Shown piece after piece: positions 7,840-16,428 of a DNA stretch of 35,650 nucleotides; position 1 is the stretch's first letter; each line of letters opens with the position of its first letter. The position numbers were made by a program, and so were the translations under genes. Below the pieces are notes generated by a model. The model did not search any database and was not told the DNA's origin. It was given only the letters and a program-made list of their open reading frames with translations. The DNA is taken from NCBI RefSeq assembly GCF_003336425.1, contig NZ_QEIO01000048.1:1-35650 (forward strand). Direction: 5' to 3'. This stretch comes from Marinitenerispora sediminis. Lineage in GTDB: Bacteria > Actinomycetota > Actinomycetes > Streptosporangiales > Streptosporangiaceae.

Positions 7840-8511
7840 CTACTCGTCCGTGACCAGCGCCAGCAGGAAACCGTCGTACCCCTTCTCCCCGACCGTCTGC
7901 AGCGCGGTGGCGGTGAGCCGGGGATGCGCGGCCACCAGTTCGGTGAACCGGCGGACGCCCCGTACCCGCGGATCGGCGCTGCCGGGGTCGGCCACCGCGC
8001 CATCGCGGACCACGTTGTCGGCGATGATGAGGGCGCCCGGCCGGGTGAGCCGCAGCGCCCACTCCAGGTAGGCCGGATTGTTCGGCTTGTCGGCGTCGAT
8101 GAAGACCAGGTCGACTCCGGTGAGCCCCTCCGCCTCCAGGCGCGGCAGGCTCTCCAGCGCGGGGCCGGTGCGGATCTCGACCCGGTCGGCCAGGCCGGCG
8201 CGCTCGATGTTGGCGCGCGCGGTTCCGGCCCACCGCGCGTCGGCCTCCAGGGAGATCAGCCGCCCGCCCTCGGGCAGCGCCCGCGCCAGCCAGATGGTGC
8301 TGTAACCGCCCAGGGCGCCGATCTCCAGGACGGTGCGCGCACCGCGCACCCGTGCCAGCAGGTGCAGGAGTTTTCCCTGGTTGGGGGCGACCTGGTGCGG
8401 TGGCAGACCGGCCGCGGCGCTCGCCGCCAGGGCCGCCTCCAGCGCCGGGTCCGCCGCCACCAGGAGCCCGTTGAAGTATCCGTCCACCTCGGTCCAGCGC
8501 CGCGTGTCCAT
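7840..8511 (-). CDS. O-methyltransferase (methyltransferase_3, catechol/caffeoyl-CoA type)
   Basis: A 223-aa member of the metal-dependent small-molecule O-methyltransferase family. SAM-binding motif I is TVLEIGALGGYSTIWLA (about 60-76). The acidic ribose-binding region is ISLEADARWAGTARANI, and the metal-ligand region is DLVFIDADKPNN (about 129-140), followed by ADNVVRDG. The length is typical. Substrates in the family are catechols, flavonoids or polyketides; nothing here shows which. ATG 8511 begins where homology begins. It is divergent from the secreted lipase-like gene across 151 bp. Confidence 0.9.
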   Translation of the reverse strand: MDTRRWTEVDGYFNGLLVAADPALEAALAASAAAGLPPHQVAPNQGKLLHLLARVRGARTVLEIGALGGYSTIWLARALPEGGRLISLEADARWAGTARANIERAGLADRVEIRTGPALESLPRLEAEGLTGVDLVFIDADKPNNPAYLEWALRLTRPGALIIADNVVRDGAVADPGSADPRVRGVRRFTELVAAHPRLTATALQTVGEKGYDGFLLALVTDE

Positions 8512-8662
8512 ACCCGTCCGCCCTCCGGTGCCTCCAGATCGCCGCTGGGAATCTACCGGGCCGGGGTGTGATCCGCCTCAGGAGGCGGCGGGGGTTCGCC
8601 GGACCCCCAACGGGTGGCCGGCACCATGGGCGGCCGGCTTTCCGCTCACTACCGTCGTCGTC

Positions 8663-9919
8663 ATGCCCAAGACCCATCGCGCCGCGGCGCTGGCCGCCGG
8701 CCTCGCGTTCGCGCTCCCGCTCGCCGCTCCGGCCGCCGCGGACGTCGTCCCCGCCGAGCCCGCCGGTTTCCGGTTCACCCTGCCTCAGCCCACCGGCCGC
8801 TACCAGGTGGGCACCACCGAACTCCGGCTCGTCGACGCCGACCGCGCCGACCAGTGGGGCCAGGACGGCCCGCGCGAGTTCATGGTCAGCATCTGGTATC
8901 CGGCCCGTGCGACGGGCGGGACCGAGCGCGCCGGGTACATGCCGCAGGAGGTCGGCGAGATCTTCGGGGCATCGCTCCGGCTCGGCCCCGGAGCGGTCGA
9001 CTACGCGGGGTCGCCCACCTCGGCCGTACCGGACGCCCCCGCCCTCCAGCGCGGGAAGCGGCCGATCGTGCTCTACTCCCCCGGCGGCGGCTCCCCGCGC
9101 GCCACCGGCACCACGCTGGTGGAGGAACTGGCGAGCCGCGGCTACGTGGTGGTGACGATGGACCACACCGGCGAGGCGCCGGTCCGTTTCCCCGACGGGC
9201 GGATCGAGGAGCCCTACTACGACGGCGAGGCCCCCGACCTCTACAGCAGGCTGATGACCGACCGCGTCGCCGACAGCAGGTTCGTCCTGGACCACCTGGA
9301 GGAGGTGCGGGAGGAGAACGCGCGCGACGCCGACGGCCGGCGGGTGCCGCGCGGGCTCGGCGCCATCCTCGACCTCTCCCGGGTCGGCATGTTCGGGCAC
9401 TCGATGGGCGGATCCGCCGCCGCGCACACCATGTACGAGGACGAGCGGGTCGACGCCGGCGCCGACCTGGACGGCTCCATCACCTTCACCGAGGACGGGG
9501 GCGCGTTCGAGGAGCGGTTCCCGGTCGCACGCGAGGGCCTGGACCGCCCCTTCCTTCTGATGGGCGGCAGCGGCGTCGGCGACTCCGGCGAGATCGAGCC
9601 GCACACGCACCGGTCCTGGGACGACTGGCGCCGGTTCTGGGACAACTCGACCGGCTGGCGGCTGGACGTGAACTTCCCGGAAGCGCGGCACTTCTCCTTC
9701 GCCGACCACCAGGTCCTCCTGCCGCAGCTCGCGGAGGAGTTCGACATGCCGGACGAGGCGGTGGCCGGCACGATTGGGACCGCCGACGACCCCGGCCGCC
9801 TGCACGCCTCCGAGCGCGCGTACGTGGTGGCGTTCTTCGACGAGATGCTGCTCGGCAGGCCGCAGCCCCTCCTCGACGCGGAGTCCCCCGATCACCCGGA
9901 CGCCCGCTTCGTGGACTGA
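8663..9919 (+). CDS. Secreted alpha/beta hydrolase, PAF-acetylhydrolase/lipase-like
   Basis: 418 aa with a clear Sec signal peptide: a basic start KTHR, a hydrophobic core, and an AxA-type site near residue 27. The mature domain resembles plasma-type platelet-activating-factor acetylhydrolases and actinobacterial lipases: REFMVSIWYPA, then PIVLYSPGGG (oxyanion region), then GYVVVTMDHTGEAP. The nucleophile elbow is GHSMGG with Ser247. Probable partners are Asp at the ADLDG loop (about 269) and His343 in EARHFSFAD. It likely hydrolyses short-chain or lipid esters outside the cell. There is no Shine-Dalgarno site before ATG 8663; a TACCGT box ends 7 nt before it, so the mRNA may be leaderless. 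Confidence 0.85.
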   Translation: MPKTHRAAALAAGLAFALPLAAPAAADVVPAEPAGFRFTLPQPTGRYQVGTTELRLVDADRADQWGQDGPREFMVSIWYPARATGGTERAGYMPQEVGEIFGASLRLGPGAVDYAGSPTSAVPDAPALQRGKRPIVLYSPGGGSPRATGTTLVEELASRGYVVVTMDHTGEAPVRFPDGRIEEPYYDGEAPDLYSRLMTDRVADSRFVLDHLEEVREENARDADGRRVPRGLGAILDLSRVGMFGHSMGGSAAAHTMYEDERVDAGADLDGSITFTEDGGAFEERFPVAREGLDRPFLLMGGSGVGDSGEIEPHTHRSWDDWRRFWDNSTGWRLDVNFPEARHFSFADHQVLLPQLAEEFDMPDEAVAGTIGTADDPGRLHASERAYVVAFFDEMLLGRPQPLLDAESPDHPDARFVD

Positions 9920-10480
9920 GCGCCGGTCCCGGCCGACACCGGGGGCGTCCGTGAGGGGCGGCTCTGCCCATTCCCGCGCGTTCACCCAGGTGGCAGGGGC
10001 TCTGGGTGTCGCGGCTCGCTGCCCGCGGCCCGGAGCCCCTCCCGCTCCCCGGAACCGCCGGCATCGCCGCCTACGGGAGGACGCGGTGGAGAAGCTGGCC
10101 GGGCGCGCCGCCGCACCGGGGGGCGGAGTGAACGAGTCCGCCTCCCGCACGGGCCGCGACGGGGTCGATCGCGATCCCGCGAAGCGACGCGGGCCGGGCT
10201 CGTGCTCTCCCAGAGCTCTGGAGCCGCGCGGGGGCACGGAACCGCTCACGATGCTCCGGCCGCGGGGGTACGGGACGGCCGGGGCCCTGCTCCCGGACGG
10301 CATCCCCCTAGCTGATGACCTGCCGCGCCGGGTGGAACCCGGCACAGCACAAGCCGGAATCCGTGCTCATCGCCCGAGCCGGCCGCCCGGACGGTGGCCG
10401 GCGATCGTGGTGGTATTGACCCGTCGGGGCCGTGGCCGATCCGGCGCCCGTGCGCCCCGTGGCGGCTCGGGAGGTGTGCG
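9920..10480. other. 561-bp stretch without a recognisable gene
   Basis: No frame on either strand is protein-like over a useful length. The stretch contains a perfect 12-bp palindrome CCAGAGCTCTGG (10210-10221) and a short hairpin GCCGGGT-gga-ACCCGGC (10327-10343). A long open minus-strand frame crosses it but is a high-GC shadow. The upstream part may hold the terminator of the lipase-like gene, and the last 60 bp the promoter of the kinase gene. Confidence 0.5.
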
Positions 10481-11092
10481 ATGGCCGGACGGCCGATTAC
10501 GCTGCTGGCGCTCGCCGGCGGCGCGGGATCGGGCACGTCCACGATCGGCCGCGCGCTCGCCGAGCGCATGCCCGGCACGGCCGTCGTGCATCTGGACGAC
10601 TGCTACCACACCGACATCCGGCTGGCACCGACCGTGCCCGCCTTCGACGGCGGTGGGCGGATCGTCGACGCGAGCGACCCGCGATCACTCGACCCGGCCC
10701 GCATCACCGCAGCGATCGGGCGGCACGCCGCTGCCAGGCTGATCGTCGTCGAAGGCGTCTTCGCGCTCGCCCTGGAGCAGGTCCGGCTCCGGGCCGGATG
10801 GCGCGCCTACGTCGAGGCGCCCGCCGACATCCGGCTCGCCCGAGCGGCCCTGCGCAAGATCGAGGCGGGCCGCAACGCCCGCCACGTCCTGCGCGGGTAC
10901 CTCGAACGCGGTCGTACGGCTCACGAGCGGCATGTCGCTCCCAGCCGCGCACACGCCGACATCGTCCTGGACGGGACCTGCCCCGTTCCCGAGCTGGTCG
11001 AACGGCTCCGCCGTCTCACCGCCGGGCGCCGGCCGGCGGGCCCGGCCCGCTCGGCGGGCCGGGCGGGAGCGGCGCCGTCAGCGGACCGCTAG
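10481..11092 (+). CDS. Uridine kinase-like P-loop protein with altered Walker A
   Basis: 203 aa resembling the uridine kinase/phosphoribulokinase group. It shows a P-loop, an HLDDCYHTD block (nucleoside-site region), VVEGVFAL (Walker B-like) and a lid-like Arg-rich segment with ARAALRKIEAGRN. The P-loop reads GGAGSGTST (13-21): Thr19, codon 10535-10537 (acg), stands where the ATP-binding Lys (aag/aaa) is nearly always found. One base change separates acg from aag. Either the protein is a poor or inactive kinase or it binds nucleotide differently. GGAGG lies 6 nt before ATG 10481, a strong start. Its 3' end overlaps the 3' end of the opposing oxidoreductase gene by 15 bp. Confidence 0.75.
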   Translation: MAGRPITLLALAGGAGSGTSTIGRALAERMPGTAVVHLDDCYHTDIRLAPTVPAFDGGGRIVDASDPRSLDPARITAAIGRHAAARLIVVEGVFALALEQVRLRAGWRAYVEAPADIRLARAALRKIEAGRNARHVLRGYLERGRTAHERHVAPSRAHADIVLDGTCPVPELVERLRRLTAGRRPAGPARSAGRAGAAPSADR

Positions 11093-12034
11093 CAGCGTCT
11101 TGCCGATGGTCGCCCGCGCCTCGATGGCGGCGTGCGCCTCCCACGCGCGGTCCAACGGGAAGCGCTGCCCGATCAGCGGACGCAGCCGGCCGGCGGCGGC
11201 CTCGGCCAGGGCGGTCTCGGCGTAGGCGCGGAGCCGCGCCGGGGGCGCCGACGCCTGGACGAGTACCACCCCGCGGGACCCGGCGTCGGCCTCCGACACG
11301 TTCGCCCACTCTCCGCTGGCGAGCCCGTAGCTGGCCATCCGCCCGCCGCGCCCGAGCAGCCCGAACGCCGTCCGGCCGACGGCACCGCCGACCCCGTCGA
11401 AGACCACGTCCACCTCCGCCACGGACGCCCGGACGCGGTCCGCCCAGTCGGGTTCCCGGTAGTCGGCCACGACGTCGGCGCCGAGACCGCGTGCCACCAC
11501 CGCCTTACGGGGACCACCGACCGCCGCGACCACGGTCGCGCCCGCGCCCCGGGCGAGCTGGACCAGCAGCGACCCGACGCCGCCCGCGGCCGCCTCGACG
11601 AGCACCCGGTCCCCGTGCCGCAGGTCCACCGCGCGGGTCAGCATGATCGCCGTGCGGCCGTCGGCGAGCAGGGCCACCGCGTCGTCCAGCGCCAGGCCGC
11701 CCGGGACGTCGATGACGCCGGCGGCGTCCACCGCGACGCGCTCGGCGTAGCCGCCGGACCCGCCGGTGGAGGTGACCACCCGCCGGCCCACCATGTCCGC
11801 GGCGACCCCGGGCCCCACCGCGGCGACCACTCCGCCGACGCCGTTGCCGGGAACCAGGGGAGGCCGGCCGCGGAACGGACCGAACCCGTTCGCGCGGAAC
11901 TGGGTCTCCACGAACGTGATGTTCGCGAACTCCACGTCGATTAGCACCTGCCCGGGGCCGGGCTCCGGGTCCGGTGCGTCCCCTGCGACGAGCACCTCGG
12001 GCCCGCCGAACTCCGTCAACCACACCGCGCGCAT
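11078..12034 (-). CDS. Zinc-free medium-chain dehydrogenase/quinone oxidoreductase
   Basis: 318 aa of the MDR superfamily, quinone oxidoreductase branch. The N-terminal GroES-like domain contains EFGGPEVL, PGQVLIDVEFANI and PGNGVGGVVAAVGPGV. The NADPH-binding Rossmann domain has the signature VEAAAGGVGSLLVQLARGAGATVVA. The Cys/His set that binds catalytic zinc in alcohol dehydrogenases is absent, as expected for this branch. It probably reduces quinones or enones with NADPH. ATG 12034 has AAGAGGA about 7 nt upstream. It is divergent from the AAC(2')-like gene and convergent, with a 15-bp overlap, with the uridine-kinase-like gene. Confidence 0.9.
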   Translation of the reverse strand: MRAVWLTEFGGPEVLVAGDAPDPEPGPGQVLIDVEFANITFVETQFRANGFGPFRGRPPLVPGNGVGGVVAAVGPGVAADMVGRRVVTSTGGSGGYAERVAVDAAGVIDVPGGLALDDAVALLADGRTAIMLTRAVDLRHGDRVLVEAAAGGVGSLLVQLARGAGATVVAAVGGPRKAVVARGLGADVVADYREPDWADRVRASVAEVDVVFDGVGGAVGRTAFGLLGRGGRMASYGLASGEWANVSEADAGSRGVVLVQASAPPARLRAYAETALAEAAAGRLRPLIGQRFPLDRAWEAHAAIEARATIGKTLLAVR

Positions 12035-12165
12035 GGGCGGTCCTCTTTTCCAGGCGTGTCGTCCGTCCCGCTCCAGCCTGCAACCTCGACCAAAGTGGAG
12101 GTCAACCGCCGGCGGCGCGGCGAAATCCGGTGGCGGGCGGCCGGTTCCGCCGCGAGAATGCGGCC

Positions 12166-12705
12166 ATGACCATCACCCGCCTCGTCCTCTCCCGCACCGC
12201 CGACCTCGACACCGCCACGCTGACGAGGGCGCGCGACCTCCTCGACACGGTCTTCGACGGCGACTTCTCCGAGCATGACTGGGAGCACACGATCGGCGGC
12301 GTGCACGCGATCGTGTGGGAGGGGGACGACCTCGTCGGGCACGCCTCAGTGGTCCCGCGCCAGCTCACGCACCAGGGCCTGGTGCTGCGGACCGGCTACG
12401 TCGAGGGGGTCGGGGTACGTGCCGACCGGCGCGGGTGGGGCCACGGCGCGACCCTGATGGCGGCGGCCGAGCGGGTGGTGCGCGAGCAGTACGAGCTGGG
12501 GGCGCTGAGCTCCTCCGACGAGGCCCTCGACTTCTACGCGGCACGCGGCTGGCAGCGGTGGTGCGGCCCCACGTCGGTGCTCACCCCGACCGGGACCGTG
12601 CGCACTGAGGAGGACGACGGCGGCGTGTACGTCCTGCCGGTGACGCGTCCGCTCGACGTGACCGGCGATCTGGTGTGCGACTGGCGCGAGGGGGACGTCT
12701 GGTAG
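12166..12705 (+). CDS. aac(2'): Aminoglycoside 2'-N-acetyltransferase, AAC(2')-I family
   Basis: A 179-aa GNAT enzyme that resembles mycobacterial AAC(2')-Ic along its whole length. Shared blocks are GDFSEHDWEHTIGGVHAIVW, then GYVEGVGVRADRRGWGHG (acetyl-CoA pyrophosphate loop), then YELGALSSSDEALDFYAARG, GPTSVLTPTGTVRTEEDDGG and the C-terminal CDWREGDVW. Such enzymes acetylate the 2'-amino group of gentamicin-type aminoglycosides, and chromosomal copies in actinomycetes may have other natural roles. ATG 12166 has no Shine-Dalgarno site; GAGAAT ends 7 nt before it, hinting at a leaderless mRNA. The context (divergent oxidoreductase, downstream exporter) does not show that resistance is its main job. 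Confidence 0.92.
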   Translation: MTITRLVLSRTADLDTATLTRARDLLDTVFDGDFSEHDWEHTIGGVHAIVWEGDDLVGHASVVPRQLTHQGLVLRTGYVEGVGVRADRRGWGHGATLMAAAERVVREQYELGALSSSDEALDFYAARGWQRWCGPTSVLTPTGTVRTEEDDGGVYVLPVTRPLDVTGDLVCDWREGDVW

Positions 12706-12807
12706 GGGGGTCCCATTAGCGGCGGAGCGGAATCGACGGACCTGTACCGCCACGGAACCTCCCAGCCACCCAGCAAGGGATCAGCTGCCGAGGAGGTCCT
12801 GCGGGGC

Positions 12808-12826
12808 CCGCACCTGCGAGGTGCGG
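12808..12826 (+). terminator. Hairpin between aac(2')-like and MFS genes
   Basis: Perfect 8-bp stem CCGCACCT/AGGTGCGG with the 3-nt loop GCG, about 100 nt after the stop of the acetyltransferase gene. It could end that transcript or be an operator for the exporter gene, whose ATG is 128 nt further on. The remaining 249-bp gap holds no gene I can support. Confidence 0.35.
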
Positions 12827-12954
12827 CACCTCTCTACAACCGTCGGGTCCGGACGGCGGGCGGGCCGGAAGCGCCGTCGCGAACCGCGGCCGCCCCGGGT
12901 TCGAGCACGGCCGAATCCGTTGCGGCCGGACGGGCCGCCCGCCAGAGTGGCCGC

Positions 12955-14232
12955 ATGACCACGCACCTCCCCCTCCCCGAGGACCGCGCCGGCGACCCAG
13001 CGCCGTGGACCTACCGGCGGGTGCTCGCCGTCGGTGAGTTCCGCGTGCTGCTGGCCGCCGAGATCCTGGCGGTGCTCGGCCTGGTGGCCGCGCAGGTCAC
13101 GCTGTCAGTGCTGATCTACCAGCGCACCGGCTCTCCCCTGCTCTCGGCACTCACCTTCACTCTGGGGTTCGTTCCCCACCTGCTGGGTGCCGTGCTGCTC
13201 TCCTCCGTCACGGACCGGTTCCCGGCACGCGGGCTGCTCGTGGTGACGCAGGGGGTGAGCGCGGGCCTCATGGCGGCCATGGCGCTGCCCGGCGCGCCGA
13301 TCCCCGTCCTGCTCGGACTCCTGGCCATCAGCGGGGCCATCGCCCCCGTCTACCAGGGCGCCCGCGCGGCCAGCCTCCCTGACATCCTCGCGCCGGCCGG
13401 GTTCGCGCTCGGCCGCTCCCTGCTGCGCATGGCCGGCCAGACCGCGCAGATCACCGGCTTCGCCTTCGGGGGCGCGCTGCTGCTGGCGGTACCGCCGGGC
13501 ATCGCGCTGCTCACCGGGGCGGGAGCGCTGGCGCTGTCCGCGCTGCTGCTGGGGGCGGGGATGCGGGGCCGGCCGGCCCGGCTGGCGGCGGAGCGGAGTG
13601 CCGCCGCGGCGCCGGCCGCGGTCCTGCGCGACTCGCTCGCCGGTGTCCGCGACGCGATGGCGGCCCCGTTGCTGCGGACCCTCCTCCTGCTCGGCTGGCT
13701 GCCGCCGGCGTTCGCGGTCGCCGCCGAGGCGTTGGCCGCACCACTGGCCGACCGGCTCGGCGGCGGTTCCCTGACGGTCGGGCTGCTGCTCGCGGCGGCG
13801 CCGGTCGGCATCGTCGCGGGTGAACTCGCCGTCGGGTCGCTGCTTCCCCCGGAGCGCCGGCAGCGGTGGACGGTCGGCCTCGCGGTGCTGGTGTTCGCGC
13901 CGCTGCCGCTGTTCGCCCTGGCGCCGGCGCCCGCCGCCGCGGTGGCGCTGCTGGTGGTCAGCGGGCTGGGCTACGGCTACACACTCGGCCTGGACCAGCG
14001 CCTGCTCGACGCCGTTCCCGAAGAGGCGCGCGGGCGGGTGCTCTCGCTGGCGTCGGCCGGCCTCATGGTGGTGCAGGGCCTGGGCTTCGCGGCGGCCGGC
14101 GCGGTGGCCGAGGCGGTCGCCCCGCAGCTGGTCGTGGCCTCAGCCGGGGCGGCGGGCCTCGCCGTGGTGGGGTGGCTCGGCGCCGCACTGCGGCGCAGCG
14201 GCCGGAGCGCGCCGCCCGGGGGCGCGAGCTGA
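12955..14232 (+). CDS. MFS transporter (DHA3/EntS-like exporter)
   Basis: A 425-aa inner-membrane protein with about 12 hydrophobic helices separated by a long central loop (about residues 200-225). Helix 1-2 has EFRVLLAAEILAVLGLVAAQ and the conserved loop SSVTDRFPARGLLVVTQG. The second half begins at LLRTLLLLGWLPPAFAV. The pattern fits the DHA3 group that includes the enterobactin exporter EntS and macrolide exporters; it likely expels drugs or small metabolites using the proton gradient. ATG 12955 follows a GC-rich leader with no strong Shine-Dalgarno site. It faces the rocD gene tail to tail. Confidence 0.85.
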   Translation: MTTHLPLPEDRAGDPAPWTYRRVLAVGEFRVLLAAEILAVLGLVAAQVTLSVLIYQRTGSPLLSALTFTLGFVPHLLGAVLLSSVTDRFPARGLLVVTQGVSAGLMAAMALPGAPIPVLLGLLAISGAIAPVYQGARAASLPDILAPAGFALGRSLLRMAGQTAQITGFAFGGALLLAVPPGIALLTGAGALALSALLLGAGMRGRPARLAAERSAAAAPAAVLRDSLAGVRDAMAAPLLRTLLLLGWLPPAFAVAAEALAAPLADRLGGGSLTVGLLLAAAPVGIVAGELAVGSLLPPERRQRWTVGLAVLVFAPLPLFALAPAPAAAVALLVVSGLGYGYTLGLDQRLLDAVPEEARGRVLSLASAGLMVVQGLGFAAAGAVAEAVAPQLVVASAGAAGLAVVGWLGAALRRSGRSAPPGGAS

Positions 14233-14233
14233 C

Positions 14234-14296
14234 GGGCGCGGCTGGGGCCCGGCCGCGCCCGCGCGGGGCACCGGGCCGTGGACCGGCGCCCCGCGC
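14234..14296. terminator. Bidirectional terminator region between MFS and rocD genes
   Basis: Two perfect inverted repeats fill the 70-bp convergent gap: GGGCGCGG/CCGCGCCC (14234-14241 and 14253-14260), and GCGCGGGGC/GCCCCGCGC (14261-14269 and 14288-14296). Their position between converging stops makes transcription termination in both directions the likely role. Confidence 0.6.
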
Positions 14297-14302
14297 ACGT
14301 GT

Positions 14303-15541
14303 TCAGCGTCCGGCCGCGCGGCGCTCCAAGACGCGGCCCAGCGCCGCCACGGCCTCCTTGACCTCCTGCTCGGTCACCACCAGTGGCGGTGCCAGCCGGA
14401 TGGTGGATCCGTGGGTGTCCTTCACGAGGATCCCCTCCGCCATCAGGTCCTCGCAGACCTGCCGGCCCGTGGCCAGCCCGGGGTCGATGTCGACGCCGGC
14501 CCACAGCCCCCGGCCGCGGACCGCGATCACGCCGCGGCCGACCAGGGCGGCCAGCTCGCCGTGCAGCACCTCGCCGAGTTCGGCGGCCCGGCGCTGGGGC
14601 TCGCCGGTTGCCAGCAGCTCCACCACGGCGCGGCCGACCGCCGCGGCCAGCGGGTTGCCGCCGAACGTACTGCCGTGCTGGCCGGGCTGGAGCACCCCCA
14701 GGACGTCGCGGTCGGCGACCACCGCCGAGACCGGCACCACGCCGCCGCCCAGCGCCTTGCCGAGCAGGTACACGTCCGGTACGACACCGCTGTGCTCGGC
14801 CGCGAACGTGCGGCCGGTGCGGCCGAGACCGGACTGGATCTCGTCCAGTACGAGGAGGACGCGGTGCTCGCTGCACAGCCGCCGCAGCTCGGGCAGGTAG
14901 TCGTCCGGCGGGACCAGCACACCGGCCTCGCCCTGGATCGGCTCCACCAGCACCGCCACCGTCGTCGCGTCGATGGCGGCGGCCACCGCCGCGGCGTCGC
15001 CGTAGGGGACGCGGCGGAAGCCCGGCGCGAACGGACCGAACCCGTCGCGGGCGTCGGGGTCGTCGGAGAAGCCGACGATGGTGGTGGTGCGGCCGTGGAA
15101 GTTGCCGGAGGCGACGATGACGGTGGCGGCGCCGGCCGGGACGCCCTTGACCTCGTACCCCCACTTGCGGGCGACCTTGATGCCGCTCTCCACCGCCTCG
15201 GCGCCGGTGTTCATGGGCAGCACCTGCTCCTTGCCGGCCAGCCGCGCGAGGCCGGCGCAGAACGGCCCGAACTGGTCGTGGTGGAAGGCGCGGCTGGTCA
15301 GCGTCACGCGGTCGAGCTGCCGGCGGGCGGCCTCGATGAGCGCCGGATGGCGGTGCCCGAAGTTCAGCGCCGAGTAGCCCGCGAGGAAGTCCAGGTAGCC
15401 GCGGCCCTCGACGTCGGTGACGTGCGCGCCGAGCCCCTCCCGGATGACGACCGGCAGCGGGTGGTAGTTGTGCGCTCCGTACTCCTCGGCCAGCGCGATC
15501 TGCCGGTCGCCGGCGCCCGCCGCGGTGTCGATGGTGGTCAT
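14303..15541 (-). CDS. rocD: Ornithine aminotransferase
   Basis: A 412-aa PLP-dependent class III aminotransferase that moves the delta-amino group of ornithine to 2-oxoglutarate, giving glutamate semialdehyde. Motifs are EEYGAHNYHPLPVVI (substrate-site start typical of ornithine aminotransferase), NTGAEAVESGIKVARKW, VEPIQGEAGV, VLDEIQSGLGRTG (Asp233 contacts the PLP ring nitrogen), LLGKALGGG (Lys262 forms the Schiff base) and STFGGNPLAAAV. GGGAG precedes ATG 15541; a longer frame to 15595 overlaps the upstream gene and is less likely. It follows the ddaH-like gene by 26 bp in the same direction, so the two are probably co-transcribed: arginine-type substrate to ornithine or citrulline, then ornithine to glutamate. 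Confidence 0.93.
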   Translation of the reverse strand: MTTIDTAAGAGDRQIALAEEYGAHNYHPLPVVIREGLGAHVTDVEGRGYLDFLAGYSALNFGHRHPALIEAARRQLDRVTLTSRAFHHDQFGPFCAGLARLAGKEQVLPMNTGAEAVESGIKVARKWGYEVKGVPAGAATVIVASGNFHGRTTTIVGFSDDPDARDGFGPFAPGFRRVPYGDAAAVAAAIDATTVAVLVEPIQGEAGVLVPPDDYLPELRRLCSEHRVLLVLDEIQSGLGRTGRTFAAEHSGVVPDVYLLGKALGGGVVPVSAVVADRDVLGVLQPGQHGSTFGGNPLAAAVGRAVVELLATGEPQRRAAELGEVLHGELAALVGRGVIAVRGRGLWAGVDIDPGLATGRQVCEDLMAEGILVKDTHGSTIRLAPPLVVTEQEVKEAVAALGRVLERRAAGR

Positions 15542-15567
15542 GTCTCTCCCGTCGGTCGAATCGTGCG

Positions 15568-16428
15568 CTACGCGCGGATCTCCTGGGTGCAGCACTTGGG
15601 GCCGCCACCGGACTTGGCCAGTTCGCTCATGTCGACGCCGATCGGGCGGTACCCGCGTTCGGCGAGCCGGGCGGCGAGGCCGCGCGCCTGTTCCGGCAGC
15701 ACCACGTTGCGGCCGTCGCTGACGGCGTTCAGGCCGAGTACGGCCGCGTCGGCCTCGGCCACCCGCAGCGCGTCGGGGAACAGTCGGCCGAGGACCTGCC
15801 GCGCGGCGCCGGAGAACGCACCGGGGTAGTAGGCGATGTCCGCCCGGCCGGAGTGCACGCCGTCATCCAGGACGGTGAGCGCGGTGTCGAGGTGGTAGAA
15901 GCGCGGATCGACGAGCCGCAGGCTGACCACGGGCAGCCCGAAGACCTCCTGGGCCTCCAGGTGGGCGGCCTGCTCGGTGCGGAACCCGGTGCCGGCCAGG
16001 ACGCAGTCGCGGGTCACCGCGAAGTCGCCCTCCCCCTCGTTGACGTGCTCGGGCGCGGCGAACCGCCCGCCGTGCGCGGTCAGCCACTCCCGGTGCGCGG
16101 CCTCCTCGGGAGAGCGCTGCGGGTGCCGGAAGCGGGCGCCATAGGCGGTGCCGCCGATGACGAGGGCCCCGTTCGCGGTGAACACCATGTCGGGCAGGCC
16201 GGGTACCGGGTCGAGCAGGCTCACCCGGTGGCCGAGTTCGAGGTAGACGGCGCGCAGCCGTTCCCACTGCGCCACGGCGCGGTCGCGGTCGACCGGGGCC
16301 GCGGGGTCCATCCAGGCGTTGATCGTGTAACTGACCGTGAAATGGGTCGGTGGGCACATCAGGAAGTGCCGGGTGGTCGACACGCGTGCGGGGGCGTCGA
16401 CCTCGCGCAGGACAGGTGTTGCTCTCAC
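15568..16428 (-). CDS. ddaH: Dimethylargininase / arginine-hydrolysing DDAH-family enzyme
   Basis: 286 aa of the amidinotransferase-like pentein fold. Recognisable blocks are HFLMCPPTHFTVSYTINAWM (21-40), VFTANGALVIGG, EGEGDFAV (substrate carboxylates), GTGFRTEQAAH, FYHLDTALTVL with catalytic His179, and the C-terminal GGGPKCCTQEIR with the nucleophile Cys279 or Cys280. DDAH enzymes hydrolyse methylated arginines to citrulline; close relatives (arginine dihydrolase type) turn arginine into ornithine. The neighbour rocD, which uses ornithine, makes an ornithine-yielding reaction attractive, but that is inference. The start is GTG 16428. A TAATGT box lies 6 nt upstream and no Shine-Dalgarno site is present, so the mRNA is probably leaderless. 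The lrp/asnC gene upstream is the likely regulator. Confidence 0.88.
   Translation of the reverse strand: MRATPVLREVDAPARVSTTRHFLMCPPTHFTVSYTINAWMDPAAPVDRDRAVAQWERLRAVYLELGHRVSLLDPVPGLPDMVFTANGALVIGGTAYGARFRHPQRSPEEAAHREWLTAHGGRFAAPEHVNEGEGDFAVTRDCVLAGTGFRTEQAAHLEAQEVFGLPVVSLRLVDPRFYHLDTALTVLDDGVHSGRADIAYYPGAFSGAARQVLGRLFPDALRVAEADAAVLGLNAVSDGRNVVLPEQARGLAARLAERGYRPIGVDMSELAKSGGGPKCCTQEIRA

Noticed and set aside
10210-10221. CCAGAGCTCTGG as an operator
   Set aside because: A perfect 12-bp palindrome but 260 bp from the nearest start and with no second copy nearby; no basis for a function.
7724-10345. An 873-codon open frame on the minus strand
   Set aside because: It crosses two real genes on opposite strands, is Arg/Gly/Val/His-rich without domains, and mirrors the codon bias of the lipase-like gene on the other strand.
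12781-12966. A 61-codon minus-strand frame between the AAC(2') and MFS genes
   Set aside because: No ribosome-binding site, Arg/Gly-rich, overlapping the start of the MFS gene; only a hairpin is supported there.
13820-15829. A 669-codon open frame on the plus strand
   Set aside because: It is an alternative frame of the MFS gene continuing antisense to rocD; no protein-like motifs.
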